Below are positions 1-8,022 of a stretch of 17,529 nucleotides of DNA, in pieces. Position numbers and translations under genes: made by a program. The notes beneath the pieces were generated by a model, which saw only the letters and a list, made by a program, of their open reading frames with translations, had not been told where the DNA came from and did not search any database. The stretch comes from JAGOEF01 sp964511665. Lineage in GTDB: Bacteria; Bacteroidota; Bacteroidia; Bacteroidales; ML635J-15. The DNA lies in NCBI GenBank assembly GCA_964511665.1, contig CAZEHA010000064.1, forward strand, positions 1 through 17,529, read 5' to 3'. How positions within the stretch are numbered: position 1 is the first letter of the stretch; every line of letters begins with the position of its first letter.

Positions 1-53
1 ATGAGTTGCAATTTTGTTGCCGCACTAATTTAGGAGAGCGTATGAAGTCAGGA
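1..53. repeat. Left arm of 53-bp terminal inverted repeat
   Basis: Bases 1-53 are the exact reverse complement of 17475-17527. Identity stops abruptly at 53/54: the left arm runs into the tail of the truncated nSTAND gene, while the right arm continues into the natural end of another gene. Read on the plus strand from base 3, the arm encodes the same peptide (ending GERMKSG) as the partial gene at the right end. The arm may be a genuine repeat or a shared assembly-graph junction at both scaffold ends. Sequence outside the window is needed to decide. Confidence 0.9.
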
Positions 54-1859
54 ATAAAGCTTTTCGCCACTAATCGAATACAATACCAAGCTGTCGTTAT
101 TACCTACACAGGCCAATAATAAATTGTCAGGAGAAATTTTCAGGTTCATAATTTCGGCATTGAAACGAATACTGGTTCTCTCCTGCCCAGTATTATCCCA
201 AATCCGTATTGTAGAGTCGGATAAATAACCAAAAATCAAATCTCCATTTGACGAAAAGTTGGCGTAACAAATGTCTGCATTACATTCGGCAAACTGAAAC
301 AATGTATCTAATGGATCACAATCAGTGAGATGCTGAATTTGTTGCCGCCACATGTAAAAGGAATTCAAAATTGCTTTCTGCGTATAAACGCTAGGAAATT
401 CTTTATGAGCTTTTAGAGCCGTGTAAAAAGCTTGCTTGTAATTACCATGATTTCCCAATGCAAACAATGCTTGTCTTTGCGATTGCATTTTTCTCACTTC
501 GCGTGTAACGTAAATAGATAGTAATGCAAAAACAAGAGCCAACACAACAACCGAAAGAGCGGTAATGCGGTTGAGCACTTTACGACGTTTTACAATATCA
601 CTTTTGCTGGCTTGAATAAATGCGGAGAGCTTATCATCAAAATGCAGGCTACTTTCGTAACGCTCAAGGTATTTCAGATCGGATAGACTGAGCAATACGT
701 TTCGTTTTTCGTAACTGAAATACGCATTCTCAACAAACTGCCGCACTTCGAACAATTCTTTTTCGGCAATGCTGATGTTTTCGAATATTTTCTCGGCCAA
801 CGCATCGTGACGCAGTTCGTAACGTCCGTAATTGTCGCGGTCGCGCAGAATTCGCAGGTTTACAAAATGGTTCAGCAGTGTTGTTAGTATTTCCGGTTCA
901 ATGGTTTTACCCATGCTACGGCAGAAATCGGCAATTTCGTCCTGTGTCGCTTGTTTCTTGGTACCTTTGCCCGACACCAGCGACTTAAGCATCGTCATTG
1001 CTAAATCGCTGTTTTCGAAGCTTTTTACCTGCTCATCGAGAAAGTCGCCCAACAAGTCTTTTACGTTCCCGCAATTATCGACCAGAGCGTTGGTAAAAGC
1101 TGGTACATGGCCCTCTGCCCCATTCCCTGTGGCCTGTTTATACAGCCGGTCGAGGAAAACCTGCAGGTAGGTGAGTTCTATTTCGCCACCACCCGAGGTC
1201 AGGCGGTTCAGCATATTTTCAGAAAAACCTTCTTCAACCTCAATACCCGCTATACGACACGGCCCTTCGATGGCCTGACGCGCATTCTCAAAGCCCATTT
1301 TTTCGATTCTCACTCGGTTACCCAGAATTTCGGGAATGATGCGTTCGAATTCTGTGATACCGGCCAAATATTCTTCGCGGATCACAAACAAAAAACGGCA
1401 TTGCAAATCGCTGTCAACCACAGCCTTCACCGATTGCACAAACTGCTGTTTCTCGGTTTTGCTACCGAATATCATCAGCTCTTCGAACTGGTCGTACACC
1501 AGATACACCGGCTTAAAATGGTCGAGATACAACGAGCGTATCAGCTTGCTCATCCATTTAGGTTTGTTCAGGTCGGTGTTAACTTCGGTGAGCGCAGCTT
1601 TCTGCAGCTCCATCAGCGTGGCTTCGTTTATATCGCGCCCACGACGGATATTCACCGGCAGCCAGTCGCTTTCGTTAAACTTCGACGCCAGTCCGCAATG
1701 TATCAGCGACGATTTTCCGGTTCCCGAAACACCGTAAACAAGCAATATTTTACTCTCAAACACTTTTTGATACAGTGCTTCTATTTCGCGGTCGCGCCCG
1801 AAAAATACATTCCGGTCGTCGCGCGTGTAAGAATCGAGAAATTTAAAGGGAGATTGCAT
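48..1859 (-). CDS. nSTAND1-type NTPase with WD40 tail, truncated paralogue
   Basis: Second, downstream member of a tandem pair of membrane-anchored STAND-type NTPases. Start: ATG at 1859 gives MQSPFKFLDS, exactly as in the upstream paralogue; a longer frame would need a TTG at 1877. Seen: FGRD motif near residue 20, Walker A GVSGTGKSS (about 43-51), Walker B-like VYDQFEEL (about 121-128), an R/K-rich patch followed by one hydrophobic helix at about 425-450, a short helical linker, then about two WD40-like blades, one ending in TIRIWD. The frame ends at a TGA inside the 53-bp terminal repeat, so only the last residue and the stop come from foreign sequence. A propeller normally needs about seven blades, and the paralogue continues for about 780 more residues. 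The copy is therefore a pseudogene, a product of rearrangement, or an assembly break. It starts 40 bp after the paralogue's stop, so co-transcription is likely. Family knowledge: STAND ATPases are signal-sensing switches; the ligand here is unknown. Confidence 0.85.
   Translation of the reverse strand: MQSPFKFLDSYTRDDRNVFFGRDREIEALYQKVFESKILLVYGVSGTGKSSLIHCGLASKFNESDWLPVNIRRGRDINEATLMELQKAALTEVNTDLNKPKWMSKLIRSLYLDHFKPVYLVYDQFEELMIFGSKTEKQQFVQSVKAVVDSDLQCRFLFVIREEYLAGITEFERIIPEILGNRVRIEKMGFENARQAIEGPCRIAGIEVEEGFSENMLNRLTSGGGEIELTYLQVFLDRLYKQATGNGAEGHVPAFTNALVDNCGNVKDLLGDFLDEQVKSFENSDLAMTMLKSLVSGKGTKKQATQDEIADFCRSMGKTIEPEILTTLLNHFVNLRILRDRDNYGRYELRHDALAEKIFENISIAEKELFEVRQFVENAYFSYEKRNVLLSLSDLKYLERYESSLHFDDKLSAFIQASKSDIVKRRKVLNRITALSVVVLALVFALLSIYVTREVRKMQSQRQALFALGNHGNYKQAFYTALKAHKEFPSVYTQKAILNSFYMWRQQIQHLTDCDPLDTLFQFAECNADICYANFSSNGDLIFGYLSDSTIRIWDNTGQERTSIRFNAEIMNLKISPDNLLLACVGNNDSLVLYSISGEKLYS
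890..1763. repeat. 874-bp direct repeat, copy 1 (inside nSTAND head)
   Basis: Compared base by base with 5094-5967 (offset 4204), this tract shows no difference. Immediately outside, differences appear: seven in 721-889 and roughly ten in 1764-1859, with much greater divergence beyond. The tract covers most of the NTPase head. This pattern fits gene conversion or a recent recombination between the two paralogues. Collapse of reads during assembly could also produce artificial identity. Confidence 0.93.
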
Positions 1860-1899
1860 AATCTTAACTAATTTCAAAACAACTTTTTATAACTAACAA

Positions 1900-4800
1900 T
1901 CAATGTTTTTTACCTGGCCAGAACTTATTCATAACAATATCGTACGATGGAATTAAATATCCACTATTGTTTAAAATAATAAGTTGTTCATAATAAAAGT
2001 CACCAAAATTAGAACCACCACTTAGAGGCATTTTTTTGTATTTTTCAATAATTTCAATTGCTTTTTCGTCTTCGTCTGTTACAAGATAAATAAGGGGTAA
2101 TAAAAGATATGTGTAATGATTCGCTGGAGCAATTTTTAATGCTTGCTCAGCAAACAGCTTAGCATATTCATAATCTCTTGCTAAAAAACATTCATTTGCT
2201 TTATAAAAGTACATAGAATACACAGTATCGATACTTCTGCTCTGCTCTTTAGCCAGTAATTGAAGTCTATTCGTCAATGCATAATAATAAGTGTTCATAT
2301 CAACAGTTTGATAACTTCGATAACGCCCAAGGTACATTTGTAAAATATAACTCAAATCATTGTAAGAACCTTTCTGTAATATTGTAAAAAATGCTTTATT
2401 AATTTTGAAGGAAAAATTGGTTCCGGTTAAGTTTTCGTATAGCATCATCACGTCTTGAAACTCTAATATAAACTTACCTGAAATACTATCCTGTACTATT
2501 TTTTCACAAATTTGAATTGCAAATTTTAGATTTTCGCTTCTTTTAGACAATGTAGAAGGTTTATAATAATGCTGTATATAATAGTTTTTTGCATCGATTA
2601 AACTATCAATGCTATTCACTGTTCTCCAATAATCATCAGCAAGCAATTTGTAGGAGCATAAATCGTAAATTCGCATTTCATCGTAATTATTCAATTTTTG
2701 AAATTCTTCGTACGGTTGTTTAAACTTCATGAAATAAGCAATATTTTGAATTGAATAAACAAAACTGTTTTCATGACCAATAAACTCAATTTGCGATACC
2801 GGTTTCGACGTTTTATAACTCCAAAGTTCAACACCATTAATACTCCAAAATTTAATTGTATTGTCGGATGCACAACTAATTAAATATTGATTATCGGTTG
2901 TGATGGAAAAATCAAAAACAGTGTTGACATGACCAGAGAAAACCGTTAAATAATTACCATGCACATCAGTTAGAATTATATCATTATCGGAAAATGAGTT
3001 GACAATTTTGGTAGAGTCAATATAAATAGTCTGTGAATTTGGAGGTAATCCTTGTATACCTTTGAAACTAAAAATAAAATCTTTGCCTTTGCCACTATAA
3101 TCAACAATAAATACCTGATTGTTCAAGCCAAACATGATCAACAGCTTATTAATATCGTGAGCTACATTCATTGCAGTAATTGGGGCTACCATAAGAACTT
3201 CGGATAGTAACTTACCCTGCAAATTGTAAAAACGAAGCATCTTATCGTACCCAGCTGTTATTACAGTATCTCCGGTTTGAGTAAAACCTACAGAAGTAAT
3301 TACATTGGTACCACCTATGAGTTCAGCAACAAAACTGCCATCAATACCCCAAACTTTTGCCTTTTTATCGAATGACCCTGCAACAATCATTTTACCATCT
3401 TTCGAAAAGGCAATATCATATATGCCATGAGTAAAACCTACGTATTCTCTTATAAAGTTTCCATTTGAGTCGTAAAGTTTCAGTTCACCTGCCATTGTTG
3501 AAATTAAAACACTTTTTTTATCGGGAGAAACTACAATTTTAGTTATACCACTTTTTTTTGCGAATGTAATTCTACCAACTAATTCTTCTATGATAAAGTT
3601 TTCTTCCTGAGTAATTTCAGCCAAATCATCGATTACCTTGTATAGATATGCATCATGAGTCCATCGCTTGAGGTTTCCATCAAAAGCAACAGAATAAATA
3701 CATGAATCATCAGGAGACACATATATATCAACAACCCTATCGGCATGGCCTTTGAACCAGTCAGACTGCTCCCAATTTAAAATATTTCTACACATTATAC
3801 GGTTTGAACCGTATCCTAAGTACACTCTTTTGCCATCAATACTAGCAGCCGAACTATATACCGGTTCATCGTAAGTGTCTTTAAATAATATATTAAAATC
3901 TTTGTCTATCATATACCCGCATCTATAACCCGAAAAATATAACTTACCTTCCTTTAACGAAGAACATGTAAACATCCGGTCGTCAACTTTTAGGGTTTTT
4001 AATAATGTAAAATTCTTGCTCCAAATTTTTATTGTGTTATCTGCTGATGCAGTAACAACAATATCTCCAACATTTTTCAAAACAGTTATTCTATCGGCAT
4101 GTGCATCTATTATTCTATTTAGGCTTCCATCTCTATTAAAAACAAATATTTCATTATATGCTAGATTGGCCACCACATAATCGTCAACGAAAAGAGCATA
4201 TTTACGTTCTCCAACATTCTCATAACCATATTTTTTGTTTTGAAATATTGTATGTACAGTGTCGTTTACCCAAAGTATTGCTGTGCAGTCTAACGATGCT
4301 GAAAGAGCTGACTTGCTATCTTCCGAAAAAACTATTGATGTAACACTGTTTTCGTGCCCATGTAACACCTTTTCGGAAAAATCAGTGCAATTAATAATTT
4401 TTACACTTCCATTTTCTAAACCCAAATAGTAGTCTTTACTAATAGGGTGTTGAGCAAAGCAAGTAACTTGCTCGCCAGCCTCAAAAATTGTTTTATAGAA
4501 ATTGTTATGATAATAAATGTTGTAAAGGTTTTTTCTGATATCTTCATTTGCAGTGTCCATTTGTAAAGCTTTTTCGGCAATTCGCAAAGCTTTAGTAGGA
4601 TCGGTTTCAGCCAATTCTTTCGCCATTAAATTTAAGCTGATTGCATCAGCCTTAATTTTTTCAGCCTGAGCAATAGCACTCTGCTCTTCCGCCTTGCTCC
4701 TCTCCCGCATTGCCCACCAGGTAAATCCACTCAGCACAATAAGCAGCACAATGGCTGCTGATGACAATATCCATGTTCTCCGCCTGCGGGCTTTGGTAAG

Positions 4801-6063
4801 TTCGCTTTGGCTGCGTTTTATGAATGTTTCATGTTCGCGCGATAAATAAAGCTTGTCGGAATAAGGAGCCAGATAATTCAGGTCACTTTTGCTTAACAGT
4901 ACACCGCGCCGCAAATACAATTCATACGCATTCTCAACAAACTGCCGCACTTCGAATAATTCCTTTTCGGCAATGCTGATGTTTTCGAATATTTTCTCGG
5001 CCAGCGCATCGTGACGCAGTTCGTAACGTCCGTAATTGTCGCGGTCGCGCAGAATGCGCAGGTTCACAAAATGGTTCAGCAGTGTTGTAAGTGTTTCCGG
5101 TTCAATGGTTTTACCCATGCTACGGCAGAAATCGGCAATTTCGTCCTGTGTCGCTTGTTTCTTGGTACCTTTGCCCGACACCAGCGACTTAAGCATCGTC
5201 ATTGCTAAATCGCTGTTTTCGAAGCTTTTTACCTGCTCATCGAGAAAGTCGCCCAACAAGTCTTTTACGTTCCCGCAATTATCGACCAGAGCGTTGGTAA
5301 AAGCTGGTACATGGCCCTCTGCCCCATTCCCTGTGGCCTGTTTATACAGCCGGTCGAGGAAAACCTGCAGGTAGGTGAGTTCTATTTCGCCACCACCCGA
5401 GGTCAGGCGGTTCAGCATATTTTCAGAAAAACCTTCTTCAACCTCAATACCCGCTATACGACACGGCCCTTCGATGGCCTGACGCGCATTCTCAAAGCCC
5501 ATTTTTTCGATTCTCACTCGGTTACCCAGAATTTCGGGAATGATGCGTTCGAATTCTGTGATACCGGCCAAATATTCTTCGCGGATCACAAACAAAAAAC
5601 GGCATTGCAAATCGCTGTCAACCACAGCCTTCACCGATTGCACAAACTGCTGTTTCTCGGTTTTGCTACCGAATATCATCAGCTCTTCGAACTGGTCGTA
5701 CACCAGATACACCGGCTTAAAATGGTCGAGATACAACGAGCGTATCAGCTTGCTCATCCATTTAGGTTTGTTCAGGTCGGTGTTAACTTCGGTGAGCGCA
5801 GCTTTCTGCAGCTCCATCAGCGTGGCTTCGTTTATATCGCGCCCACGACGGATATTCACCGGCAGCCAGTCGCTTTCGTTAAACTTCGACGCCAGTCCGC
5901 AATGTATCAGCGACGATTTTCCGGTTCCCGAAACACCGTAAACAAGCAATATTTTACTCTCAAACACCTTTTGATACAGTGCTTCTATTTCGCGGTCGCG
6001 TCCGAAAAAAAACTCACGGTCGTCGCGCGTGTATGAGTCGAGGAATTTAAAGGGAGATTGCAT
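1900..6063 (-). CDS. nSTAND1-type NTPase - TM - WD40 - TPR-like protein, full length
   Basis: Large (1387 aa) predicted membrane-anchored signal-transduction NTPase. Domains in order: short N-terminal segment with FGRD (20-23); P-loop NTPase with Walker A GVSGTGKSS (43-51) and Walker B-like VYDQFEEL (121-128), then a winged-helix-like region to about 380; basic KARRRR followed by a transmembrane helix (about 424-447); coiled coil rich in A, E and K (about 450-515); many WD40 blades (about 525-1110; examples end in TIKIW, AKVW and TIKFW), enough for two propellers; C-terminal helical region (about 1120-1387) with a TPR-like pair around 1280-1330. The basic patch before the helix suggests the NTPase head is cytoplasmic; where the propellers lie is uncertain. 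No separate catalytic effector domain is recognisable. The head is clearly more GC-rich than the AT-rich WD40/TPR part. No promoter is visible in the 70 bp before the start; it may lie in or beyond the gap. A defence role is inference only. Confidence 0.9.
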   Translation of the reverse strand: MQSPFKFLDSYTRDDREFFFGRDREIEALYQKVFESKILLVYGVSGTGKSSLIHCGLASKFNESDWLPVNIRRGRDINEATLMELQKAALTEVNTDLNKPKWMSKLIRSLYLDHFKPVYLVYDQFEELMIFGSKTEKQQFVQSVKAVVDSDLQCRFLFVIREEYLAGITEFERIIPEILGNRVRIEKMGFENARQAIEGPCRIAGIEVEEGFSENMLNRLTSGGGEIELTYLQVFLDRLYKQATGNGAEGHVPAFTNALVDNCGNVKDLLGDFLDEQVKSFENSDLAMTMLKSLVSGKGTKKQATQDEIADFCRSMGKTIEPETLTTLLNHFVNLRILRDRDNYGRYELRHDALAEKIFENISIAEKELFEVRQFVENAYELYLRRGVLLSKSDLNYLAPYSDKLYLSREHETFIKRSQSELTKARRRRTWILSSAAIVLLIVLSGFTWWAMRERSKAEEQSAIAQAEKIKADAISLNLMAKELAETDPTKALRIAEKALQMDTANEDIRKNLYNIYYHNNFYKTIFEAGEQVTCFAQHPISKDYYLGLENGSVKIINCTDFSEKVLHGHENSVTSIVFSEDSKSALSASLDCTAILWVNDTVHTIFQNKKYGYENVGERKYALFVDDYVVANLAYNEIFVFNRDGSLNRIIDAHADRITVLKNVGDIVVTASADNTIKIWSKNFTLLKTLKVDDRMFTCSSLKEGKLYFSGYRCGYMIDKDFNILFKDTYDEPVYSSAASIDGKRVYLGYGSNRIMCRNILNWEQSDWFKGHADRVVDIYVSPDDSCIYSVAFDGNLKRWTHDAYLYKVIDDLAEITQEENFIIEELVGRITFAKKSGITKIVVSPDKKSVLISTMAGELKLYDSNGNFIREYVGFTHGIYDIAFSKDGKMIVAGSFDKKAKVWGIDGSFVAELIGGTNVITSVGFTQTGDTVITAGYDKMLRFYNLQGKLLSEVLMVAPITAMNVAHDINKLLIMFGLNNQVFIVDYSGKGKDFIFSFKGIQGLPPNSQTIYIDSTKIVNSFSDNDIILTDVHGNYLTVFSGHVNTVFDFSITTDNQYLISCASDNTIKFWSINGVELWSYKTSKPVSQIEFIGHENSFVYSIQNIAYFMKFKQPYEEFQKLNNYDEMRIYDLCSYKLLADDYWRTVNSIDSLIDAKNYYIQHYYKPSTLSKRSENLKFAIQICEKIVQDSISGKFILEFQDVMMLYENLTGTNFSFKINKAFFTILQKGSYNDLSYILQMYLGRYRSYQTVDMNTYYYALTNRLQLLAKEQSRSIDTVYSMYFYKANECFLARDYEYAKLFAEQALKIAPANHYTYLLLPLIYLVTDEDEKAIEIIEKYKKMPLSGGSNFGDFYYEQLIILNNSGYLIPSYDIVMNKFWPGKKH
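5094..5967. repeat. 874-bp direct repeat, copy 2 (inside nSTAND head)
   Basis: Identical partner of 890-1763, in the same orientation and inside the full-length nSTAND gene. It spans Walker A, Walker B and most of the rest of the NTPase head. The first about 30 residues and the region after about residue 325 lie outside it and have diverged. Confidence 0.93.
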
Positions 6064-6136
6064 AGTTGGTTATATTAATTTGATTGAAGATTTTTTGATT
6101 TAAGATTTATGATTGGGTTCGTTGAGTTGAGCATTG

Positions 6137-6236
6137 NNNNNNNNNNNNNNNNNNNNNNNNNNNNNNNNNNNNNNNNNNNNNNNNNNNNNNNNNNNNNNNN
6201 NNNNNNNNNNNNNNNNNNNNNNNNNNNNNNNNNNNN
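6137..6236. other. Scaffold gap, 100 N
   Basis: Exactly 100 undetermined bases, a conventional placeholder for a gap of unknown size. It is bounded on both sides by copies of the same 55-bp repeat. The true distance between the nSTAND gene and the four-helix-bundle gene is therefore unknown, and unseen sequence, including a promoter, may be missing. Confidence 0.99.
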
Positions 6237-6334
6237 AGATTGAAGATTTTTTGATTTAAGATTTATGATTGGGTTCGTTGAGTTGAGCATTGTTTGTTAT
6301 TTATTGTGACTGTTTTTTTAAATTCAGATTGAAG

Positions 6335-6354
6335 ATTTTTTGATTTAAGATTTA
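6335..6354 (+). repeat. Left inverted arm beside the four-helix-bundle gene
   Basis: Twenty bases within the third 55-bp unit are the reverse complement, with one mismatch, of 6870-6889 on the other side of the four-helix-bundle gene. Because the 55-bp unit is repeated, equivalent arms also lie in the other two copies. Confidence 0.7.
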
Positions 6355-6461
6355 TGATTGGGTTCGTTGAGTTGAGCATTAGTTTTTACAAAGCACTTGA
6401 TAATTAATTCATTACATTCTATTTCGTTTTACTTTAAGTTACAAAATCTACAAAACATAAA

Positions 6462-6833
6462 TCACTTAGTCTTATTCATATTCTTCTTTAGTGTAATCAA
6501 TGTTTTGGTAACAATACTTATAAGTTCATCGCTTTCTTTTTTCAAAACCAACAAATTTGCATCGTCGGAATTCACCATTTTTGAATGCTGCATAAAACCA
6601 ATCCAAAAATCGACTTCTCGAATTTCTTTCAAAACAATTTGCAACTTGTGCGCAAAGTCTCTTTTGCTCTCGGCTCCAATAGCTTCCTGATAATTTGCCC
6701 CACACGACGTTGCCGAACGGAAAAGCTGCCTATAAACATGTCGCCCGCTGAAAGTTTTTATCATCTGTTTTTCGAGTCGATATACCGACAACGAAAATGC
6801 CATAAACCGATCCGCCAATTCTTTACTAGTCAT
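6462..6833 (-). CDS. Four helix bundle protein (S23 / 23S rRNA intervening-sequence family)
   Basis: A 123-aa all-helical protein of the family first known from intervening sequences in bacterial 23S rRNA genes and since found free-standing in many Bacteroidota. Seen: the family core with GRHVYRQLFRSATSCGANYQEA (residues about 30-51), then SKRDFAHKLQIVLKEIREVDFW (about 57-78), and a basic C-terminus. Length is typical. Family knowledge: the fold forms a homopentameric barrel and is related to Avd, the accessory protein of diversity-generating retroelements; its biochemical role is unclear. Here no rRNA gene and no reverse transcriptase is nearby. The gene is bracketed by inverted 20-bp arms (6335-6354 and 6870-6889), recalling the base-paired ends of rRNA intervening sequences. 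It lies 62 bp downstream of the RNxxxH protein gene on the same strand and could be co-transcribed with it. Confidence 0.9.
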   Translation of the reverse strand: MTSKELADRFMAFSLSVYRLEKQMIKTFSGRHVYRQLFRSATSCGANYQEAIGAESKRDFAHKLQIVLKEIREVDFWIGFMQHSKMVNSDDANLLVLKKESDELISIVTKTLITLKKNMNKTK

Positions 6834-6869
6834 TTATTAAATTTTAAATCACACAATGCAAAAAAATCT

Positions 6870-6889
6870 TAAGTCTTAAATCAAAAAAT
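6870..6889 (-). repeat. Right inverted arm beside the four-helix-bundle gene
   Basis: Pairs with 6335-6354 (19 of 20 positions) across the four-helix-bundle gene. It lies in the 62-bp spacer upstream of that gene's start. This is a degenerate, inverted partial copy of the 55-bp unit found on the other side. Confidence 0.65.
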
Positions 6890-6895
6890 TTCCCC

Positions 6896-7924
6896 TCATC
6901 CACAAACTACCTTAATCAAATCTTTATATTCCTGAAGCAAATTGGCATAATTGCTGAGAGAACGCAGGTCGCATTTTTCGGTTACTTCGGTTCCAACATA
7001 CATCAGATGATCGCTGCGGAATTTTGTAAACATAAAAATGTCCTTTTTTATGTCGAATTTTTCCTTGTCGTTGATAACCTCACAATTGGTATCGATAATA
7101 AGTGGAGACAGGTTCAGGTATTCGTCAATCGATTTAATGCTTTTCATGAGCAGCACACTTTGTGTTTCGGTATAGATGTTTTCGTCGATTTCCTGAATTT
7201 TAAAACCTGAATCGGAGCTATTCAAAATATCGACAGAATGCATGAATGATGCTTCTTTATTTTTAGGTTTCACAACTTTAATTTCGCGCACCGAAACCAA
7301 TTTGTATTTAACTAAAAAACTGAGTTTTTCCAGAATGAATGCCAGTTTATCTTCGTATTCCACGCAACGTTTCTCGATATCTTCCTGAGTTAAATTAATC
7401 TGATAGTGCCCTATTTCGTTGCGTTCGGGAACCCAAAAATCAAGTGCATTTAAGAACTTAGAGTCGAATTCGGCCGTTTCGGGAAGGAACCAATCGCGCC
7501 CTTGCTCGGCATAAAACTTCGTTAGCATGCGAATAATCCAGGCATAATTACCCATTGATAACACCGAAAAACGCGACTCGAAATCTTTTTTAAAGCTTTC
7601 GGGCACTTGTATCAAGCCATTGGCAACATCTCGCCAAAGCTGGCAAATCATAATAAAACTTATGAATTGCATGCTGCGCTCTATGGTTTTAAAAATCTGG
7701 TCAAGCCGCATGCGATCGAGTTGGCGCATAGACCCTGAGAAAAGCCTCCGCAATTCGATACCCACAGGCCATGGGAAATTTCTGATAATAAGATCGCCGA
7801 GCATTCGCGGGTCGGCTTCATCGTCATCATCGTCGTCCATCACCACAAACTTGGCCAGAGCAGGTCGGTTTTTCACCATGGCGTTAAAAACACGCAGGAT
7901 TAAGTCTTCGTTTATCTGTTTCAT
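6896..7924 (-). CDS. Hypothetical protein with HEPN-like RNxxxH motif
   Basis: I do not recognise a named family. The protein is 342 aa from the ATG at 7924 (MKQINEDLIL); an ATG at 7960 would add 12 residues of unconvincing sequence. Seen: a run of six Asp at residues 30-35, a mainly helical first half, and RNEIGHY at 168-174, which fits the R-x4-H (typically RNxxxH) active-site pattern of HEPN ribonucleases and follows a helix as in that superfamily. The C-terminal half (about 200-342) looks mixed alpha/beta and is unlike anything I can name. No signal peptide or transmembrane helix. It stands upstream of the four-helix-bundle and nSTAND genes in the same direction. Family knowledge: HEPN proteins often act in toxin-antitoxin and abortive-infection systems. 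Assignment to HEPN rests on one short motif and is tentative. Confidence 0.75.
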   Translation of the reverse strand: MKQINEDLILRVFNAMVKNRPALAKFVVMDDDDDDEADPRMLGDLIIRNFPWPVGIELRRLFSGSMRQLDRMRLDQIFKTIERSMQFISFIMICQLWRDVANGLIQVPESFKKDFESRFSVLSMGNYAWIIRMLTKFYAEQGRDWFLPETAEFDSKFLNALDFWVPERNEIGHYQINLTQEDIEKRCVEYEDKLAFILEKLSFLVKYKLVSVREIKVVKPKNKEASFMHSVDILNSSDSGFKIQEIDENIYTETQSVLLMKSIKSIDEYLNLSPLIIDTNCEVINDKEKFDIKKDIFMFTKFRSDHLMYVGTEVTEKCDLRSLSNYANLLQEYKDLIKVVCG

Positions 7925-8022
7925 AATCAATTTATTAGAACACAAACTATTCAAAACCATTTACATTCACAGTAAATTTGACTATAAAACTAATATTTTA
8001 AAATGAAACAAACGACATTAAT

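Larger units (their letters stand above)
6082..6380. repeat. 55-bp unit in three copies, 89-bp period, interrupted by gap
   Basis: Near-identical 55-bp units lie at 6082-6136, 6237-6291 and 6326-6380. The last two start 89 bp apart, with a 34-bp AT-rich spacer between them. The first copy abuts the left edge of the N run and the second abuts the right edge, so the gap is probably a collapsed tandem array with more copies. Inside the unit are degenerate sub-repeats of about 14 bp beginning with GATT. An open frame across it (MLNSTNPIINL...) is only a translation of the repeat and the Ns. This, with the AT-rich stretch 6381-6461, is the content of the gene-free interval between the nSTAND gene and the four-helix-bundle gene. 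Confidence 0.9.

Noticed and set aside
1107..1871. Long plus-strand frames of 254, 133 and 112 aa opposite the nSTAND heads (also 5036-6036)
   Set aside because: Antisense shadows of the conserved NTPase domain. They recur in both copies only because the DNA is identical, and they show no recognisable family.
6075..6290. 71-aa frame across the gap
   Set aside because: It is the translation of two repeat copies joined by Ns, and both ends repeat the same peptide.
6462..6833. Avd accessory protein of a diversity-generating retroelement
   Set aside because: The fold family is related, but no reverse transcriptase, template repeat or adenine-specific variable repeat is visible in the window; the S23-family motif fits better.
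7800..7845. Asp-codon run in the RNxxxH gene as a phase-variable repeat
   Set aside because: The codons are mixed GAC/GAT triplets and slippage would keep the frame, so on/off switching is not expected.
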